Positions 31,633 through 44,143 of a stretch of 64,000 nt of DNA are shown here, piece by piece (position 1 is the stretch's first letter; each line of letters begins with the position of its first letter). Where the stretch lies: the NCBI GenBank assembly GCA_021432635.1, contig MU270045.1, positions 124,001 through 188,000 of the forward strand, read 5' to 3'. This DNA comes from Thozetella sp. PMI_491. Its lineage: Eukaryota; Ascomycota; Sordariomycetes; Chaetosphaeriales; Chaetosphaeriaceae. Below the pieces are notes generated by a model, which searched no databases, was not told where the DNA came from, and saw only the letters and a list, made by a program, of their open reading frames with translations. The translations under genes and the position numbers were made by a program.

Positions 31633-33466
31633 GAATAGAAGTAAAGGGGATGTCTCTGGTGTGAGTCTTGTCAGCCATGCGACTTCCTAATTACAAGGGT
31701 AGACATTGCTCTAATATCCTTCCCCCAGCGAAGGGACTGTGGATCTATAACTATGACAATTTATTTAGCCAAAGGGGGTCTTAAAACAGCCTTCCGGCGC
31801 AAGGATGCTCTATATCAGGTTGAGATTATCATGAATTACCCGGCCACTCAACATATTGACGCAGTAGCGTTATTCCTTTGTCTATCCCACGGCTATGAAT
31901 CTACATATGATTGATAGTAGTCTCGGCTATCGGATCGGCTATGTCTCGCCGTTGTCTAACACGGCAGAGAACCAGTTATGGCGACGCTGTCCCTCAAATA
32001 GAGAGCGGAGGGGCCGAGACTTGGCATTATGCCGCGTTTTAAATAATCGGAGGCAGCTGGCTTAAAATTTAACAATGCCACTTACCGCTGCTCCTGAACA
32101 CTGGCCCCCAGTAGCGGCAGCCCGGCGGACTATGGAAGGGGTGTATCGACCGATATCCCTTCTCCGATACCAAAACTCGTGCTAGCCTAGGCATGACTGA
32201 CATAACTTGAGCGGATGACCTACATCTTATATATATATCTACGGCTATATTCGGTGCGACAGTATGGAAAGCACTGTATATCCTCGTTCCTCATTTGCGA
32301 CCTCAAGTCCTTCCTCAGCTCGGTAGTTACCCTTTTTGGGGGGGTGGCATTGCCGGCGAGCACGGGCTTCTTGGCCACGTGTTTCTGATATGCCGAGGGC
32401 TATATATATATCTCGGTCTAACCCAGTCTGATTGTCATCAGACCACTCTAAAAAATATGTCAAGTCTGTCACAAGAGTCGCGACACTGACGGCTAAGCCG
32501 GGAAGGCTACAAGGTACTCCTCCCAGCCACCTAAGCAGTTAACACTTCGATGTTCTACAATATTTCTGAGAATTAAATAGACTATTGAGCCAATCCGGTA
32601 ATCCTCAAGATCTGCTTTAGCTTCTAATTTTTCGATGCAGCTATTTGAAACAGGGTGAATAATACGCCATGAATACGAGTTAAAGTGCTACATGCTAGCA
32701 CTATCAAAGGCTTCGACATCCTAGGTGGATAGGCACGTAGGATTGTATAGGTCCTGTACCAGCATACCTATGGGCCTCTTAGAGTAACTTATCTTCCTAT
32801 GGTGAGACATTTTGGCAGCTAGAGAGCTACCTTAACATACTGTATGTCAGCGGTTCCCGATACGCGAGACGCGAGGCTTCTCCTGACTCTACCGCACCAT
32901 CACGTTACACCGCAATCTATTAGTCGCAAGAGAATTTATAGCTTAGCAACGCACAAATAGAGCTCGATCTCTCATATGCCAACTATCTGCCTATCCACAT
33001 CCCCTCTACCCCCGAGCCACTCTCTAGGCTAGTTGTAAGACACAGAAGTCTACAGGCGTGCTTGTATTTCCAGTACTGAATATACTTACCTCGTCTTCGG
33101 CTGCCACGACTACCAACACGATACACCCTCGCTAGAATGAATTCATCCTAGTGACGCCTCCCTTATCGTCCATAGCATTGACATTGAGTTCACAAGCAGA
33201 ATACACACACTGGCGGTCCGACCAGAATATCGTCCTTATATAACATAGGTGCCGCGATGACCTACTTAGTGTACCCTCGGTGAGATTGTCGGGTGTTGTG
33301 ATAATAATTGGAAAACCACATTTAGCTTTAACTACTTCTACAAGAGAGTTATAAGAGGGGTAATTATGATATTAAATACTTCGCAACAACAACAATAGCA
33401 CCCGTCCAGTTATTTCTCCAACATATCCTTCTTACTGTCATCTCCGTCTATTATGAAATTAGCAAG
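31633..33466. other. Gene-poor, TA-rich stretch
   Basis: No gene recognised. The first bases hold the lipase promoter. Near 32220-32420 there are (TA)n runs inside a partly self-complementary region. The remainder is stop-rich in all frames and looks like decayed or neutral DNA. Confidence 0.45.
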
Positions 33467-35134
33467 TCACATAGGATATCGCTTAGCGTCCTTCCAGCCG
33501 ATCTGAGCGGAACTTAACAAAGAACGCAGAAGTTCCAACAGTGGAGGTGCCCAGATCAGCACCGCCACGACCTGCCCGAAAGACCATCCTTCGTAGTCGA
33601 TGACATCCATTAAACGGTATGCGTCAACCATAAAAAATTGATATACTAGACAGAGCGTGAACATTATATAGGCAAAGAAGAAAGCTGCACATCTGGCCCG
33701 CTGGGTGAATCTGGTCCTCAGGGCCCGGAGAACTTGTATCCCTGGCTGCTTTTGGATAAAAAGGCCACTTTGCTCTAGGATAAGAACCATAAAAACGAGT
33801 GTTGTCCAGCCCCAAAGAATGGGCACTGTGTTGATGTTCGGGATAGTTTTATAGTTATAGAAACGGTTCAGATACCACAAAGGATTTGTGTCTTGAAACT
33901 GCTCACAGAGCGACATAGCCGACCTATCTCCACATGATGGAGACGATACTAAATTCTGCAGACCTTTTTCGAAAAATAGATCGCTGTCCTCCGATGATGA
34001 TAGGGTTTTGAAAAGGGTGAAGAAAGCAGCGCTATTTAACAGCCAGCTTACGAATGCGAGAATTGTTGAGTAGTTTGAGCTAGCCTGATTGCTGCACAGT
34101 AGCATTAAAGCAAATACCACTGGAAGAAAACCAACCGTAGAAACAGCTAAAAGAGCATAACCAGTGAGCGAGTCAATGGTTTCTGGATGCATCGCAAAAG
34201 TGGCTATAGCGGTGGATGCTATAATGCAGAATGGTCAATGTTCACCTTTCAACATGTCCAGGCATGAGTTGTGACTTACCCCCGAAGTAGGCCTGTGCGA
34301 GCATAAATGACTCCAAGGGCTTTCTTAACTTTCTGCAAATACTCCGCACCGAGGACAGTATAAATGCCGCTGCGATTATTGAACCAAAAACCAGTACTAG
34401 CAACGCCTGGAGGTAGCAGGAAAATAGGACGCCGACCCCTAGAACATCCTGCTCGGCGTATGGGAGGCCACAAGTATTCGAGCATAAGTCCGTCGTGCAG
34501 TATATCAGACCGGTGGTGTTGAGGCCCATTCCATTGCCACCCTCGACCAGCAAATTCTCTGCTGAGCACGATGTCTTGCAAGTGTCTGGGTCACGTGTCA
34601 ACTCACACGTGCTGACAAAACAGTCTGCTATCGAGACCATGACCACATTAACTTCCTGGTCTATGCCGGACGCATTCTTCGGATCAGCAAAAGCTGAATG
34701 AACGGGACTGGCGGTATCTTGCAGACGAGCGAGGGCAGAGGCGTTGCTCAAGTTGCTGCAAACACCAAAGAAGGTTATGTTCATCTGACCCCCAATCAAA
34801 CTTAGATGGCCATAATAGGACATAGGGACATTAATCCCATCAGGAACTGCAGAGAATAGTCTTCTAAAGTCTTAGCAGTCAAGAATATAGTTCCCCGAAG
34901 GACAGAGTGTGTCAAAGGACGTCGATAGAAACTGGCTGGAATCAATATAATAGTCCCCATCTTTAAATACCTCGAGAAACGTGAAGGTTATCGCAGGATC
35001 GAGATTTACTAAGCTGGCGCTCAAGTTGGAGATGTTTATATCTTCTCGGGGTACCGCGTCATAATTTTTAGCGATAAGGACTATCCTTGTGGTTACAATC
35101 CGTGGATTATAATGGCGGTGGACTACAGAGGGAC

Positions 35135-35136
<2 letters not shown>
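33467..35136 (-). pseudogene. Large-ectodomain membrane protein gene, interrupted
   Basis: One frame runs from next to the poly-G tract at 35136 to 34280, then a 61-nt intron (34219-34279, GTAAGT..TATAG), then 34218-33467. The upstream part is an extracellular-type domain (AVPREDINISNLSASLV, FTFLEVFKDGDYYID, FDTLCPSG), continuing after an in-frame TAA at 34872-34874 as DFRRLFSAVPDGINVPMSYY and a Cys-rich region (CELTRDPDTC, CSAENLL, CTTDLCSNTCGLPY). The C-terminal half has five or six hydrophobic segments. If the TAA is real the protein is truncated; translation could restart at MSYYGHLSLIGG (34823). The N-terminus is lost in or beyond the 37-nt G run. It resembles an uncharacterised fungal membrane family that I cannot name. 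Confidence 0.65.

Positions 35137-35173
<37 letters not shown>
35137..35173. repeat. Poly-G run, 37 nt
   Basis: An uninterrupted run of about 37 G, right at the 5' end of the interrupted membrane-protein gene. On the coding strand it would be poly-C (poly-proline if translated). The exact length may be a sequencing or assembly estimate. Confidence 0.9.
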
Positions 35174-35174
<1 letters not shown>

Positions 35175-38129
35175 AAATAATCACTGGGTGTAGATCCCAT
35201 TACGTTAGTTGAGTCGAATCTTTCTCTCAGTGCTGGAAGATCAAGATTGCGAAGGGATAAAGAGAGGGGCGCCAGAGACACGTTAAAGCATCAAATTGAT
35301 GCGCGAAGTGAGGCAAGGGTGAAGCTATATATTAGTCACTTGAGGTAAACACTTGGTCTACTGCTGTGCTAAGCGTTTTACTTGCAAGGCGTCTACTTAT
35401 AGCCCTTCTAAAAGAGCCCCTATCTCTAAGAGATATTTAAGACACCAATCAGCACCCATTTTCGCTTATAGGGTTAATTATAATCTACCAGTTTATCTCC
35501 CTGAATTCAAACCCGTACAACATTAGGCCTGATAACCTTTGCATAATCAGTTGACTTTCTCTTGCGTAGCATCCAAATTGTCCTTACTTATAGTTATCCG
35601 GCTAGTGACATACCCATTAGCGCAAAAGCCAGAGATTCGTAATCTAACTCACTCGAGAAATTAACGTAACGTGTGCCGAGTCTACAAATACCAGTCACTG
35701 AAAATATACATACCTTCAAGCTGGTTGGTATGGTTCTAAGGATCACTGTCCGATCTTGAAACCACTACCTACCCCTGCTTAACCCATCTTCAGAGGCTAC
35801 ATGTTAGCTTTTTAGACATTATCTTAGTTAAGAATTCTTAGATGCTTAGGGTTAGTTGTCTAGCATTCCACTACGGTGAAACTACGGCTCTTTCCGAGCT
35901 ACTCTATCCATGGTACCCACGATCATGCAATGAAATTACCTACGTGAAATGGTACCTCCTTATTGGTCACTACTGCCGTGAATAGCAAGCAGAGCGGGAT
36001 TTTCAAATATATTCCAGGTCTAAACGCAGATTCCCCCGGTAGCGAAGTATTGTGTTACGACTAAACGTCTCAGCCCGAGGAAGTATGAACCTTAGCCTGG
36101 TTAAGGTACTTAAATATCCTTTATTAAATAAATAAGTATCACGTTAAGATATTTTAGCCACCTACCTTACCGCAAGAGAAAGATATCCTACCCCCGAGAG
36201 AGGCCGGTCGCCCCGGAGCAGCCAATATTTGGCGGCGAAGAGAAGACCCGGTAGCAAATGGTCGGAACGGCCCGGAGAGCTACCACGTCTCCGCTTCAAT
36301 CCTCGAATATAGAGAGCTCTAAATCTTGCAAATATGTTAGAAATGTAAGAATATTCGAGAACTTCTCCTACAATCTAGTTAAACATACTATTGCAACACC
36401 ACGTACTAGGAAGCACAAAGTGAATAACCTACTAGCTATCGAATCACTGCGATTTCTTATCAAACGAATGTATGGACATATTCCTCCCCCATGTGAGACT
36501 AAAGCATGGTGAATCTCAACACATAGGTCCACCGTTCAGTACCCATCCGGCCACCTCTCCGGTCTACTCACAGCGCAAATCTCAGTCGGGATATCTAATT
36601 TGTCCGAAATATGTTCCAGTCACCATCGGGCCGACCCAAGCTTCCATTGGCAATCAGGGTCAGAATGAACCAGTCTTCCTGGCCTATCTGCGCAGCCTAA
36701 TCGCAGTCGCAACCGCTTAAACTTGTTGTTAACCCTCTATATATAAGGTTCCTATAGTATAAGGGCCGGATTTGCAGTTATAAAAGTGGTTAGACGCCCA
36801 TGTAGCCATTGTCTCCAGGACTGAGAGTCAGCGCCCAGGTAGCGCAGTACCCCAGGTATCGTTCGGTGGGCATTGGACGTCTGGACTCATCTGCCGGTGG
36901 TTGCCGTAGGTGACGTAGTCCTTACCATTAACTCACATGGACTTGCGAGTATCGCGCTTTGTAAAGCGATCTACGATTAAGCCTCGATTGATCGTCGTCA
37001 CATCCCGGCCTCTGTCGTAGTCACTCAGCATGCGACGTTTTGAAACGCCTAGTCGGGTGTTATATGCCTCGCTACAAGTGTCGAAGGAAATAAAGGTAGA
37101 CTTCCGAAAATAGAAACTTAGGAATCTATTCTAGTGTTCCGTGCGAGTGATGGTGCCAATTATAGTATAGCTCGGCTCGAACCTCTGCCAGTTAGCAAGT
37201 TCAATTGCGAGGCTAGGGCCTACTCGAAGATAGCTTCGTGGCATGGCTGCTAGCGAAGTCGGTTACGGCGGTGGGCGCGGACAATTCAATTCGACCCAAG
37301 AGTGCGGTGTTATAAAGTGCCTGTGAGAAACTCGAGCGAAGAGGCCTGACACGCAACTTAGCGAAAGGGTGGACTATAAACCGGAAATGAAGAAAATCAG
37401 TGCACAGTAAAGCAAGATCAACGCCAGCCACGCAAGCTTAGTGGGCGTCAAGCGGTAGCTATAAGATTCATATCGACAAGTTGCCCATATTGCCAGCACT
37501 GGCCCCGACTACCTACCCTGTCCGCACCGCTCAGCCACCCTCAGCCGCCAACAGTAGCACTCGGCCACATCCCACGACCTGCCAACTTCAGGACACAGCC
37601 GCCCAAAATCGATGGGATCGGAAAGTTGGATCGCCGGTTAGCGAGCGCGAAGGATTAATTTGAACTGATTTCCTTTTATCACGTACCTAACTTGCGCCGC
37701 CTAGTCAACACATTCTAGTGCCGCTGTTATTCTATGCGATTTATGATGGTTACAGAAGACCAGAAAAGCTGACGACAAACCCAGGGTAGCTGAGCAGCGA
37801 CGGTACCTTTGAGCATAATGCTACGCATACACTAAAAGGTACGCAGCTATGTTGACTAAAAAATTGCTGTATCTCAGAATGACACATCTCGTTAGCGTCC
37901 AGGGATTCACTTTTAATGATTTTGATCTGCTAGTGAGTTATAGGGTTACTTAACGGATATCCCCCTTATTTCTCTCCTTGCCTATGGAGGTAGAACCACA
38001 AGGGCTGGCTGGAAGTACATCACAACCTCCATAAAAAGCATTCATATGTTCCTATGGAGCTGCTATTTTGATGACGCTGCGATAGTATATGTGATGTCGC
38101 GATATGGTATCACATTCCACTATTCTAAG
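35174..38129. other. Gene-poor stretch of about 3 kb
   Basis: An ATG frame just right of the poly-G run (MGSTPSDYL on the minus strand, about 35180-35205) could be the lost start of the membrane protein, joined through the homopolymer. Beyond that only short frames without motifs are present; 35350-37200 is AT-rich and stop-filled. No RNA gene or mobile element could be identified. Confidence 0.4.
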
Positions 38130-39875
38130 CTAAGCCTGTCTCAATCTCTCCAGCTCCGAAATTACACGTTCAGCATGCTTTTTAGACCTCGGTTCAAGCC
38201 TCAGGCAAATTGGGTGCGGCGCAATGGTAATCCCTCCCCCATAGGCTGTGTAGGGGCTAACGTCCACCTCCTCATCCTCCATGCCCTTTGGCTTCCTAAC
38301 GTCAAACGTCCAGACCAGCTTGGCGATCGCAAGCTTTATTGTAGCTTCAGCCTGCTTCTGACCTGCGCAAATGCGCCGTCCACTACCGAAGCTATATGTA
38401 GTCTTTCTCTCTTTCGAACCAAAATTGTTCGTCTCTACTCGTTTACTACCGTATATGTTGTCCAACCAGCGGTCTGGGTTGAATAAGTCCGGCTGGTCGT
38501 ATTCATCTTCATCGTGATGGAGACCCCAGGTGTTTGCAAAGACAATGGTGCCAGCAGGTAAAAAGAATCCTTTGTAAGTGTCGTTCTCCATCAGCATATG
38601 GGGTACTCCGCCGGCCACAACAGATCGCCATCGGAGAACCTCATGCATACAAGCCTCGATGTAAGGTAGATCTATCAGATCTTCACAGTTTGGGACCTTG
38701 TCGACGCCGCAACGGCGATCCACCTCGGTCTGAGCCTTTTTCATCACAGATGGGTTCTGCAAACACCCAAGCAGAAACGACTGCAGCTGACTCGCTGTTG
38801 TATCGGAACCAGCTTCAAGAAGCGCGCCCCCGACATATGCCATGTGCTCCTCGTCGAGACCGTGCTTGTCTTGGCTCTCAATAAGCTGCCCCACGAGGCT
38901 CTCCGCACTCAAGCCTCTTCGAAGTCTCTCCTCTGTATCCCGGAACAGAGACATGTATAGTTTTCGCATATCGACCCTGATTTTCCGTGCTTCCTGTTTC
39001 CAGGTTGCGCACCACTCTGGCAAGTAGCGTAAAAACGGAATAAAGTCCACCGGAGGCGTTGCGCCAGGCTCCACGATTGCAGTCCATCGCTCTTGAACAT
39101 CGTAAAGTGCAGAGACCCGGGAATCTCCGAACGGGACTTCGTGCAAGCCATAGTTGGTGGACAGCATGACAGACGTTGTGAGATGTCTGATATAGTGATA
39201 GTAGTTTTGTGGGTCGCGGATCATGTTTGCCAGACAATGCGTTATCGGGATCTCTAGCTGAGGCAGTCTAGCCTCAACGGCGCGAGAAGTCAACATAGCA
39301 CTTATCGCACGTCGCTGCGCTCGCCACATTGTACCATACGGTGACATGAGGATATGAATGTCTCCCGGAAATAGAATCTTATGGGCGATATAGTTTGGCG
39401 GGCGAGAAGAGTAAATGTTACCCCGGCTTTCAAGCAACCTGCTATCATTAAAAACTGTCCAGCTCTTCACATCGTAGGGGACTAAGAGACTATATCTTAC
39501 GCTTGAACATCTCTGTAATTGTTTAAGATAACCACATTAGCGCCTGCAAACTTGAGGCCTATGACCGGGCCATATTTTTTAGCCCATTCGTGGAATCTAT
39601 ATTATAGACATGTTAGTCTGACCAGGATAAAAAAGCCGCGATCAGTCGAGGAAACAACGGAAAGAAGAAAGCACAGACAAGATGAAAGACTTCGATGTTG
39701 GAATCAGGTGAAGGTTCCCTAGGACGGGAATCGTTGGTGGCCCGGGGGGGAAGTTCTTAGGCCGTGAGCTCCTGAATGCATAAGGTAAAATTGCTACAAT
39801 AATGAAACCGACGACTCCTACAAAGACAGCCACGGCGGACTTAAATATATCCATTTGGACTTGCCCGGATGTCAT
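38130..39875 (-). CDS. Cytochrome P450 monooxygenase (secondary-metabolism type)
   Basis: Exons 39875-39679, 39596-39501 and 39441-38130 splice to 534 residues. Introns are 82 nt (GTCTGT donor) and 59 nt (GTAAGA..GATAG). The N-terminus has a membrane anchor (AVAVFVGVVGFIIVAIL) and the FPPGPPTIPVLGNLH hinge. Exon 2 supplies the short FHEWAKKYGPVIGLKF stretch. Hallmarks are I-helix AGSDTT, ExxR in EVLRWR, PDRW and the heme motif YSFGSGRRICAG with Cys456. The architecture is that of the O-methylsterigmatocystin-oxidoreductase-like P450s common in fungal biosynthetic clusters. Substrate unknown. Its neighbours on the right include an acyltransferase and a regulator, which fits a cluster fragment. 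Confidence 0.88.
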
Positions 39876-40835
39876 CTTATACTTCTGTCTTCTGTTGCTG
39901 TTTCTCTTGACATGTAGAGATGTCGATCAAATTGCAAGCTGCCTTTCCAATTAGATAGGGAGCGAGACACCGGAGAGCTCGTAAGGGTGTTTACGTAGTA
40001 TTATGCTGTGACCCTGAGTCTGGAGGGTACTCTGACCCTGATGAGTGTGTCTTTGAATGACGTCGCGTGAACAGCGCATGGTCTTACTGCATAGATGTAT
40101 CCATGCAGGTAATACCAATCACCATGCATTGCTGATTAGTTAGCAATGTATTCTTTACTAGAATTGGCACACTTACCCAAATCAGCCCGGCTTATTATCC
40201 CTGCTTAGGTGTAAGCTCATTTACCAAGAAATGATTCCAGCTATTCAGCCACGAAAAGTACAACGTATGAAGTGGAAAAGCTTTATCTGTGTGAATCAGG
40301 CTTTTGGCGGGGCAGGTCGATACATGCGAAGAAAGTAAACTAGAATTTAATCAGTTAACCCCAACCACAATCTCTAACTATTGCAAACCGTACATGTTGT
40401 GTCATAGTCGGTAGCTAAGTATCTTCGATTTGGGTTATCGCCAGACGCTTGGAGGACGGGGGGCAAGTCTTCAGATTTATTAAACGTGTGCTCCTTGAAT
40501 ATAAGACTCCGGCGCTAGATTAACGATGAAATTCTCTTTAGAATGAAGATGACGTGTAGAGTGGCGCTCATCGAGAACATGGCCGAGATGTAGATCCAAA
40601 CGCGAGAATTCTGTTAGACAAGGTAACTATACGAGGGGCCAATGACCTCGAGAGGGCTGCTACTCAGAATACCGCGCGGCATAAGTCTTTCCAGTCGCTG
40701 AAATGTATTGGTGCGCTCGTTGGAATATGTATAGAATCTCGGGTAGAAGGAAATCATTCTACAAATACGAGTTTCTATAATCCGTTAAATAACGTTTATG
40801 GCGGCCCCTGTCTACCCCTTGAGCCGCATCACCGT
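39876..40835. other. Intergenic
   Basis: P450 promoter region followed by sequence without recognisable genes, up to the 3' end of the HET gene. Confidence 0.45.
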
Positions 40836-42836
40836 TTAATTGAAATATTCAAGCGTCAAGGGCTTGCTAATCTTCGGGGCCCAGCGGCTAGCGTTCCGCA
40901 AATCCTCTTTAGTAATATCTTTCGTTAGTTGGCTTTGATATTCTGTCCCCGGTAGCTCGTGGGCAACGATTCCATCACTTGCTGAGTCAATTAATGCTGT
41001 GTGCTCCTCATAGTTGATCAAATGTCTTCTGCGGTGGTGTTTTGGCTCTTCAACAGAGGTCTTAAGAGTCCGTCGATTCGCGAGCGTTACGCCCTCTGAA
41101 TGCAGGTTGTCTAAATCCCGTGCTACCGAGTCTTCCGTATTGGAGATCTCTTCCCGGACATTTTCATTTCCGTTCCATGTCATGGTGGCCATCTTTCGCT
41201 GAAAGTGAGCAATCAAATTGTTATCCTGGGGTTTCTCTAACTTTCGAGGTGGCTGTTGCTGCTGGGAACCTCCGCCGCCCCCGGACCGGTCTGATTTATC
41301 CTTCAGAAGCGACGGGTCAATCTCGTCAAGGAAGATCTCCATGAACTGCGCGAAATTCCTGACCTCGATCTTGCAGTGGCCATCGCCTTCGACTATCACC
41401 TCTAGACCTTCGAAAATGGAGCGGACAAAGGCGTCGTGTGGATCCCGCCGCTTATCGGGAAAAAGGTAGAAGGCCCTGTTTACAACCGTCCAGGTACCCG
41501 GCCCCGTGTCTATACCGGCAAGGAGGACATTAGAAGTCTCGAAACAGAAGATGCGGAATGTAATAGGCAGGATAGTCCCAAGACCATCTTTGGGCAGATA
41601 TAATTGGACCGACACCTTTCCTGGGAAGACGCTACCGATCCCGACGTCTGCTGTCCAGACTTTTCCATCCCCGGAGCAATCGAAGGAGCATCTTCCCAGG
41701 TCACGGCAGGGCAGAGATATCGTCAGGGGCCAGCTTGCCCATCTCACATAGTGACTGGGTCTTTGGGGCTCGCTCAGAGTCCACTCGAGCGGGTACTGCG
41801 ACCACTCGAGCCCCATAGCCTTCGCCGACATTTGGGCAAATCGAAGACGAGAATTCCTCTTGATCGAGCCAGCTCCGGCCCACTGAATCAGAGATATAAA
41901 TGTATCTTCCCGAGTCTTCCGGTAGTCGGGGATGAACCTGCGTTGCAGCGTGACCTCCCTAGCCAAGCCTAGCAGCGCAAATATTCTGTCTCTGCCGTCC
42001 TGGCACCCGGACTCCTTGTATCTCTCGTAGAGATCTTCGAATGAGTCCATGCTAAATGGCCAGCGCCGCTGGGAGCGGATGAGCGTATACATGGTGCTGT
42101 GGTTGAGTTCACGTCCCACGCCGCGCCGTACCGTCTGTTTCGTAAGGTCATCTCTGTCGGGATGTTTCCAGAGTTCGCAGGCCCACAGCGTGTATAGATC
42201 CGGTGGATATTGGCATGCAGATGCAAAGATTTGCCACGGAATCGCCTCCTCGCCGCAAAAAACCGACAAGTCTCGTGCCAGGGTGATCTCCTGGACTATC
42301 CATATCCGGGACCAATAGGTTCTCTTTGAGACGCATCGTAGCCCCTCTACGATCCGCTCCCGTTCTGTGAGGAGGGCCGCTCTGGACCTCTCATCCTTTG
42401 CTGCGCTGATGCAACGTAGAGTCTGGAAGACCAGGGTGCTGTCCTCACGCTCCTTGCCCAGCCATATCAGGACCCGCTTCGCCTCGCCGTAGATCTGAGT
42501 CATCATCTGGACCTGGTGGCTACGCTCCTCATCGTTGCTCTGGTCGATGCAGATGGCATCGCACCAGAGATGGCCGTGGTAACCATGGGCTCGGAGCCTG
42601 GAAAGAAAGGTCCACAGGTTATGCCGGATCGTTATCGGCTGATCATTGACGAGAATGCGTTCGGTGGGAGATTCGGGTCCCCATTCGTACGACAGGGCTT
42701 CGTAGTCAGGAGTCGTGGCTAGGTCAAATATGTTAAACACGCAGCGAATTGCGTCACTACGCGATCCGGGGGAAATCTTGAGGAGACGAATGTGCGTTCG
42801 ACTCGAGACCAGAGGGTTTGTGGCGTAAATGGACAT
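40836..42836 (-). CDS. HET-domain protein with long charged tail
   Basis: Single open frame of 666 residues. The N-terminal heterokaryon-incompatibility domain shows its three conserved blocks: YEALSYEWG at 45-53, LWCDAICIDQ at 90-99 and IYGEAKRVLIWLG at 115-127. Such proteins trigger or execute cell death when genetically different hyphae fuse, or serve more general recognition roles; most paralogues are uncharacterised. After the usual middle region (to about residue 510) comes a polar tail of about 150 residues: SGGGGGSQQQQPPRK, then charged sequence with many Lys, Arg and Glu, ending LTLEYFN. No NACHT, ankyrin or WD repeats are attached. The frame is intact. Confidence 0.9.
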   Translation of the reverse strand: MSIYATNPLVSSRTHIRLLKISPGSRSDAIRCVFNIFDLATTPDYEALSYEWGPESPTERILVNDQPITIRHNLWTFLSRLRAHGYHGHLWCDAICIDQSNDEERSHQVQMMTQIYGEAKRVLIWLGKEREDSTLVFQTLRCISAAKDERSRAALLTERERIVEGLRCVSKRTYWSRIWIVQEITLARDLSVFCGEEAIPWQIFASACQYPPDLYTLWACELWKHPDRDDLTKQTVRRGVGRELNHSTMYTLIRSQRRWPFSMDSFEDLYERYKESGCQDGRDRIFALLGLAREVTLQRRFIPDYRKTREDTFISLIQWAGAGSIKRNSRLRFAQMSAKAMGLEWSQYPLEWTLSEPQRPSHYVRWASWPLTISLPCRDLGRCSFDCSGDGKVWTADVGIGSVFPGKVSVQLYLPKDGLGTILPITFRIFCFETSNVLLAGIDTGPGTWTVVNRAFYLFPDKRRDPHDAFVRSIFEGLEVIVEGDGHCKIEVRNFAQFMEIFLDEIDPSLLKDKSDRSGGGGGSQQQQPPRKLEKPQDNNLIAHFQRKMATMTWNGNENVREEISNTEDSVARDLDNLHSEGVTLANRRTLKTSVEEPKHHRRRHLINYEEHTALIDSASDGIVAHELPGTEYQSQLTKDITKEDLRNASRWAPKISKPLTLEYFN

Positions 42837-44143
42837 CGTCTAAACTATTTAATCATCGAGCGTGCTGTGTAGTACATCCTTTCTTTTTTCATAAAAAAGA
42901 AATATATCTCAGAAAATAACGCAAAAAACCTCGAACCGCCACACCCCGAGAAAACAGAAACACGCAGCCTGCTTATCGGCCAGCCTCGGCTGACGAATAA
43001 TAACTGTGCATCAGCCAGAAGCCTAAGTGCCTTACGAGGCCAGGCTTCCTCCTCAAGGCGAAAGACAGACACGGGAGAAAGACACAAAAGATGCCTCAGG
43101 CATCGAGACTATAAATGTACAGCACAATAATTTTACATCCACTCGAGTGATACGAAACTGGTCTGGAAGGTTATTGATAAGAGTAACTAGGCGAGGTGAG
43201 TAAATCCATCATGTGTCTGTGTAAAAATTTATTTACTTTCGTCAAATCAATCTTGTTTTATTCTTTCGATAATATTTAGCTTGATTTGGAACTTACCTCG
43301 AAGCTTTACAGCTATAGCTTTAGTGTCGAGGTAGCAGGATGCATCGCTGTACTAACAACAATTAATGCCTATGATACGACTTTGGGGCAGCAAACCTAAA
43401 TGTAGGTGGTATGATCCCCTATGCAGTAAGAACAAGAAGGTCTCACTAAGAGCGAATCTTATAGGGACTCTTGCGTCAACCTCCATCCAGAAACAAACTA
43501 GATTCTGTTTGCAAGGCAGCCAGTCCAGCTTCAACATATTCGCAGGGAGATTATAGCAAACTATATTGATCCGACAGACGGAATGGATTATAATGACGTT
43601 TCGTATCCCCGTATGTTCTTTTTGTTTGGGGCTACATGGAGACGAGGCTAACGCTGGCAGTTTCTAGCGGCTTTCATGGCCGACAAGTATCTATACACTT
43701 TTGACGTTAGCCATTATAAGGACAAGTAAGAAGGGGAAGCCCCATATATTTACTAAGATAACTTACATATATAGAACTACGAGGAAGTACTGCAACGCAG
43801 TGCTTGCGCACTGGCGAAACGGCACGGCCAAGGAAGACACCTGTGGCCACTGCGACCTCAGCGTCTTGAAAGTTCAACTGAGTTCCCATGTAGGCAATCA
43901 TTATCCCGACCTTCTATCGCGATTTTCGAGCCTACCCTCGTCATGCCATGCCACTAGCTACACATACAGGCTGCCTATACTGTATCCTATTGCGAACCGA
44001 TCCCAAGTATCACCAACCACCACCCAAGGCTCAGAAAGACTGCCTGCGCCAACGGACGAGACCGGACAACCGTGTCCGCGCCAGCAAACGGTGAAGCAAG
44101 AAGACAATTGCAACTGAATTGCATTCCCTAAGGGGGCGCAGTG
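42837..44143. other. Intergenic
   Basis: HET promoter region, then AT-rich sequence. A plus-strand frame of 138 codons at 43701-44117 has no recognised motif and overlaps nothing; it is left as unsupported. Confidence 0.4.

Noticed and set aside
43701-44117. Plus-strand frame of 138 codons
   Set aside because: Composition changes along its length and no domain is recognisable; no evidence beyond openness.
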